A stretch of 10,040 nucleotides of DNA, taken from NCBI GenBank assembly GCA_012514125.1, contig JAAZAW010000310.1, positions 1 through 10,040 of the forward strand, written 5' to 3'. Below the pieces are notes generated by a model, which did no database searches, was not told where the DNA came from, and was given only the letters and a program-made list of their open reading frames with translations. The stretch is from Phycisphaerae bacterium. GTDB taxonomy: Bacteria; Planctomycetota; Phycisphaerae; JAAYCJ01. The position numbers and the translations under genes are program-made. This document shows positions 8,181 to 10,040 of the stretch, in pieces (the stretch's first letter is position 1; every line of letters starts with the position of its first letter).

Positions 8181-8200
8181 TAAAAAAGAAGGTTAAAATT

Positions 8201-9739
8201 ATGCCCGTTCCTGAAACACAACTTGAAGTCCTCTACGAAATCACAAAAGCCGTAACCAATTCTCTGGATTTGAGAAATAGCCTAACCGACGTTCTGAAAA
8301 AGCTTAATGAAAAAATGGGAATGATGAGAGGCACCATCACCCTCTTTGATCCGACGACGGAAACCCTATGGATCGAATACGCCCATGGCCTGACCGAAGA
8401 AGCAAAGCAACGCGGTTTTTACAAAATTGGTGAAGGAATCACCGGAACCGTCGTCAAAACCGGCGAACCCGTCATCGTGCCCCGAATCGACCAGGACTCC
8501 CGTTTCCTGGATAAAACCCAAAGCCGAAAAGACCCCCGACACCGAAAACTCTCTTTTATCTGCGTTCCAATCAAGCTTTCCAATAACATCATCGGAACTC
8601 TCAGTGTCGATTGTGTCTATAAAGGAGCGGAACCTCTCCGGGAAAACGTCCGCCTCTTAAATATTGTCGCCTCCATCATCGCCCAAGCCGTCCATCTGAC
8701 CAAAACCGTTGCCGAAGAACGCAACCGACTGATGGATGAAAACGCTCAATTGAGAAATCAACTCCAGGAACGATACCATATCGAAGGAATTATCGGCTCA
8801 TCTAACAAAGTCCGCGAAGTGCTCAAGCTCGTCCGACAAGTCGCCCCCAGCTCCACCGCCGTCCTCATTCGCGGCGAAACCGGTACAGGTAAAGAACTTA
8901 TAGCACAGGCTCTGCATTACAATTCCCCCAGAGCGCATCAGCCCTTCGTCAAAATCAACTGCGCCGCACTCCCCGAATCGCTCCTGGAAAGCGAACTCTT
9001 CGGCTACGAAAAAGGAGCCTTCACCGGCGCCAACCGTTCCCGAAAAGGACGATTCCACCAGGCCAACAAAGGCACACTCTTTCTCGATGAAATAGGGGAT
9101 ATGCCCTCCTCACTCCAGGCCAAACTCCTTCGCGTCCTCCAATTCAAAGAATTTGAACCCCTGGGATCGAACGAAACCATCAAGGTCGATGTCCGTATCC
9201 TTGCCGCGACCAGCAAAGACCTCGAAGAAGAAGTCAAAAAAGACCGTTTCCGTCTCGACCTTTATTACCGAATCAATGTCTTTCCAATCTTTTTGCCTCC
9301 ATTGCGGGAACGAAAGGGCGACATCATCCTCCTCGCCGACCATTTTCTCGAAAAATACAACCGCGAAAATTCCAGGCAGATCGGCCGCATTTCCACCCCA
9401 GCCATCGACATGCTGACCAGTTACCACTGGCCCGGAAACGTCCGGGAACTCGAAAGTTGCATCGAACGAGCCGTTCTGGTCTGTAACGACAACGTCATCC
9501 GGGCCGAACACCTTCCCCCCTCGCTCCAGATCGCATTTCAGCCAGGCCGTTCAGGCGGCCATACTCTCAACGGCGCCGTCGAAAACCTCGAACGCGAAAT
9601 GATCCTCGAAGCGTTGAAATCCACCAAAGGTCATCAGGGCAATGCCGCAAAACAACTCGGCATCACCCTGCGCATGCTGGGCTACAAAATCCTCAAATAC
9701 GGCATAGACCCAAAAATCTACGCCAGTAAAGGCGTATGA
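8201..9739 (+). CDS. Sigma-54-dependent NifA-like transcriptional activator (GAF, AAA+, Fis-type HTH)
   Basis: The protein has 512 residues. An N-terminal GAF domain (about 10-165) matches the NifA type, with MMRGTITLFDP, GEGITGTVV and FICVPIK..IGTLSVD. It probably senses a small ligand or partner protein. A predicted coiled-coil linker spans about 168-195. The AAA+ sigma-54 interaction domain (about 195-435) is complete: Walker A GETGTGKE (225-232), the sigma-54-contacting GAFTGA loop (272-277), Walker B LFLDEIGD (293-300), the arginine-finger stretch FRLDLYYR (350-357) and WPGNVREL (410-417). A Fis-type helix-turn-helix occupies about 465-505 (GNAAKQLGIT..MLGYKI). It should bind an upstream enhancer and remodel sigma-54 polymerase by ATP hydrolysis. 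GAAGG (8188-8192) is 8 nt before ATG 8201, supporting the start. It diverges from the activase fusion, a placement consistent with control of that gene. No nitrogenase gene is visible, so a nifA name is not justified. Confidence 0.95.
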   Translation: MPVPETQLEVLYEITKAVTNSLDLRNSLTDVLKKLNEKMGMMRGTITLFDPTTETLWIEYAHGLTEEAKQRGFYKIGEGITGTVVKTGEPVIVPRIDQDSRFLDKTQSRKDPRHRKLSFICVPIKLSNNIIGTLSVDCVYKGAEPLRENVRLLNIVASIIAQAVHLTKTVAEERNRLMDENAQLRNQLQERYHIEGIIGSSNKVREVLKLVRQVAPSSTAVLIRGETGTGKELIAQALHYNSPRAHQPFVKINCAALPESLLESELFGYEKGAFTGANRSRKGRFHQANKGTLFLDEIGDMPSSLQAKLLRVLQFKEFEPLGSNETIKVDVRILAATSKDLEEEVKKDRFRLDLYYRINVFPIFLPPLRERKGDIILLADHFLEKYNRENSRQIGRISTPAIDMLTSYHWPGNVRELESCIERAVLVCNDNVIRAEHLPPSLQIAFQPGRSGGHTLNGAVENLEREMILEALKSTKGHQGNAAKQLGITLRMLGYKILKYGIDPKIYASKGV

Positions 9740-9993
9740 TGCTCAAGCTGCTTCAGCTTCGATTGAGCTTCGACTGGAGTCTCTCGAATCTCTCGGCGAT
9801 GCTTCGCATGAATCTGCTGACGTATCGGGAACGCTGGCGATGGCTTGATCATCCGTACGAGACGCCCGTTGCAGAGACTTTATACCAAACCAACTTAATT
9901 TGTACGCCAAGGGTAATACTAATTCCATTTACTTCGTGCGCGGGGGCTAATGTCACGATATCCCGATTTCGAAGCTCATACTGCCTGAAATAG
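9736..9993 (+). pseudogene. Probable C-terminal remnant of a transposase
   Basis: An open frame of 85 codons begins at an ATG overlapping the regulator's TGA. Its first ~44 residues (to about 9867) read SFDWSLSNLSAMLRMNL then LTYRERWRWLDHPYETP. From memory this strongly resembles the C-terminal tail of some DDE insertion-sequence transposases, which run ...LSNL.AL.R.NLFTYRDLW.WLD.PF..P. No catalytic DDE residues, start region or clear terminal repeat is present, and the rest of the frame (to 9993) looks non-coding. I infer a decayed IS fragment abutting the regulator. The IS family cannot be named from this. The alternative is a chance open frame. A hairpin of arms AAGCTG/CAGCTT (9745-9759) and an imperfect 11-bp tandem repeat (9755-9776) lie within it. 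Confidence 0.45.
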
Positions 9994-9997
9994 TTTA

Positions 9998-10027
9998 TTG
10001 ACATTAAAGTACCGCGCATTCAATAAG
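9998..10027 (+). promoter_or_regulatory. Possible promoter reading out of the window
   Basis: A perfect TTGACA (9998-10003) is followed after 18 nt by AATAAG (10022-10027), a 4/6 match to a -10 box. Seven-base inverted arms TTATTGA (9995-10001) and TCAATAA (10020-10026) coincide with the two boxes and could form an operator. No downstream gene is visible to support it. Confidence 0.25.
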
Positions 10028-10040
10028 TCAATTCCGTATA

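Noticed and set aside
8201..9739. Naming the regulator nifA
   Set aside because: The GAF and HTH resemble NifA, but no nif gene or NifA-type enhancer is in the window, and many related activators control other pathways.
9745..9759. Hairpin AAGCTG-CTT-CAGCTT after the regulator as its terminator
   Set aside because: No T-run follows and it lies inside the transposase-like coding remnant.
9849..10019. 56-codon minus-strand frame with reasonable amino-acid composition (begins MRGTLMSINYF)
   Set aside because: It has no convincing ribosome site or known motif, and it overlaps the transposase-like remnant. A 44-codon frame overlaps its stop by ATGA and runs into the regulator. Too little support to call either a gene.

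Overview
The window looks like chromosomal DNA from an anaerobic or facultatively anaerobic bacterium. It carries a SPASM-type radical SAM protein and a very large iron-sulfur fusion protein of the 2-hydroxyacyl-CoA dehydratase activase class. It also has a sigma-54-dependent NifA-like activator and a bacterial-type PolX. The mix of Fe-S and ASKHA families, the moderate GC content and the style of the transposase-like remnant would fit a planctomycete such as a member of Phycisphaerae. That placement is an inference from general resemblance, and no marker gene in the window fixes the taxonomy.

Layout: (1) 2-604, plus strand: the 3' part of a radical SAM/SPASM gene that begins before the window. 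(2) 579-7922, minus strand, read right to left: three genes in one direction. They are a 1451-residue activase fusion (3567-7922), PolX (1785-3497) and a two-domain protein with a P-loop kinase-like N-terminus and a deoxyribosyltransferase-like C-terminus (579-1730). A terminator-like hairpin overlaps the end of polX. The last gene converges on the SPASM gene and overlaps it by 26 bp. (3) 7923-8200: a divergent intergenic region with a four-copy ACTTC repeat on the activase side and a good sigma-70-type promoter on the regulator side. (4) 8201-9739, plus strand: a GAF / AAA+ / Fis-type HTH enhancer-binding protein. (5) 9736-10040: what appears to be the C-terminal remnant of a transposase, butted directly against the regulator's stop codon, then a possible promoter pointing out of the window.

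The most notable object is the activase fusion. It has two complete ASKHA activase domains in tandem, each with both cysteines that in the dimeric family bind one [4Fe-4S] cluster between subunits. These are followed by a four-cysteine segment and two cysteine-bearing lobes resembling the dehydratase (HgdB/DUF2229) side. One polypeptide may therefore hold both the ATP-driven electron donor and its acceptor. The substrate is unknown, and no separate dehydratase, ligase or CoA-transferase gene lies in the window. The divergent NifA-like protein could control this gene, but I find no sigma-54 -24/-12 promoter upstream of it, so that link rests on position alone.
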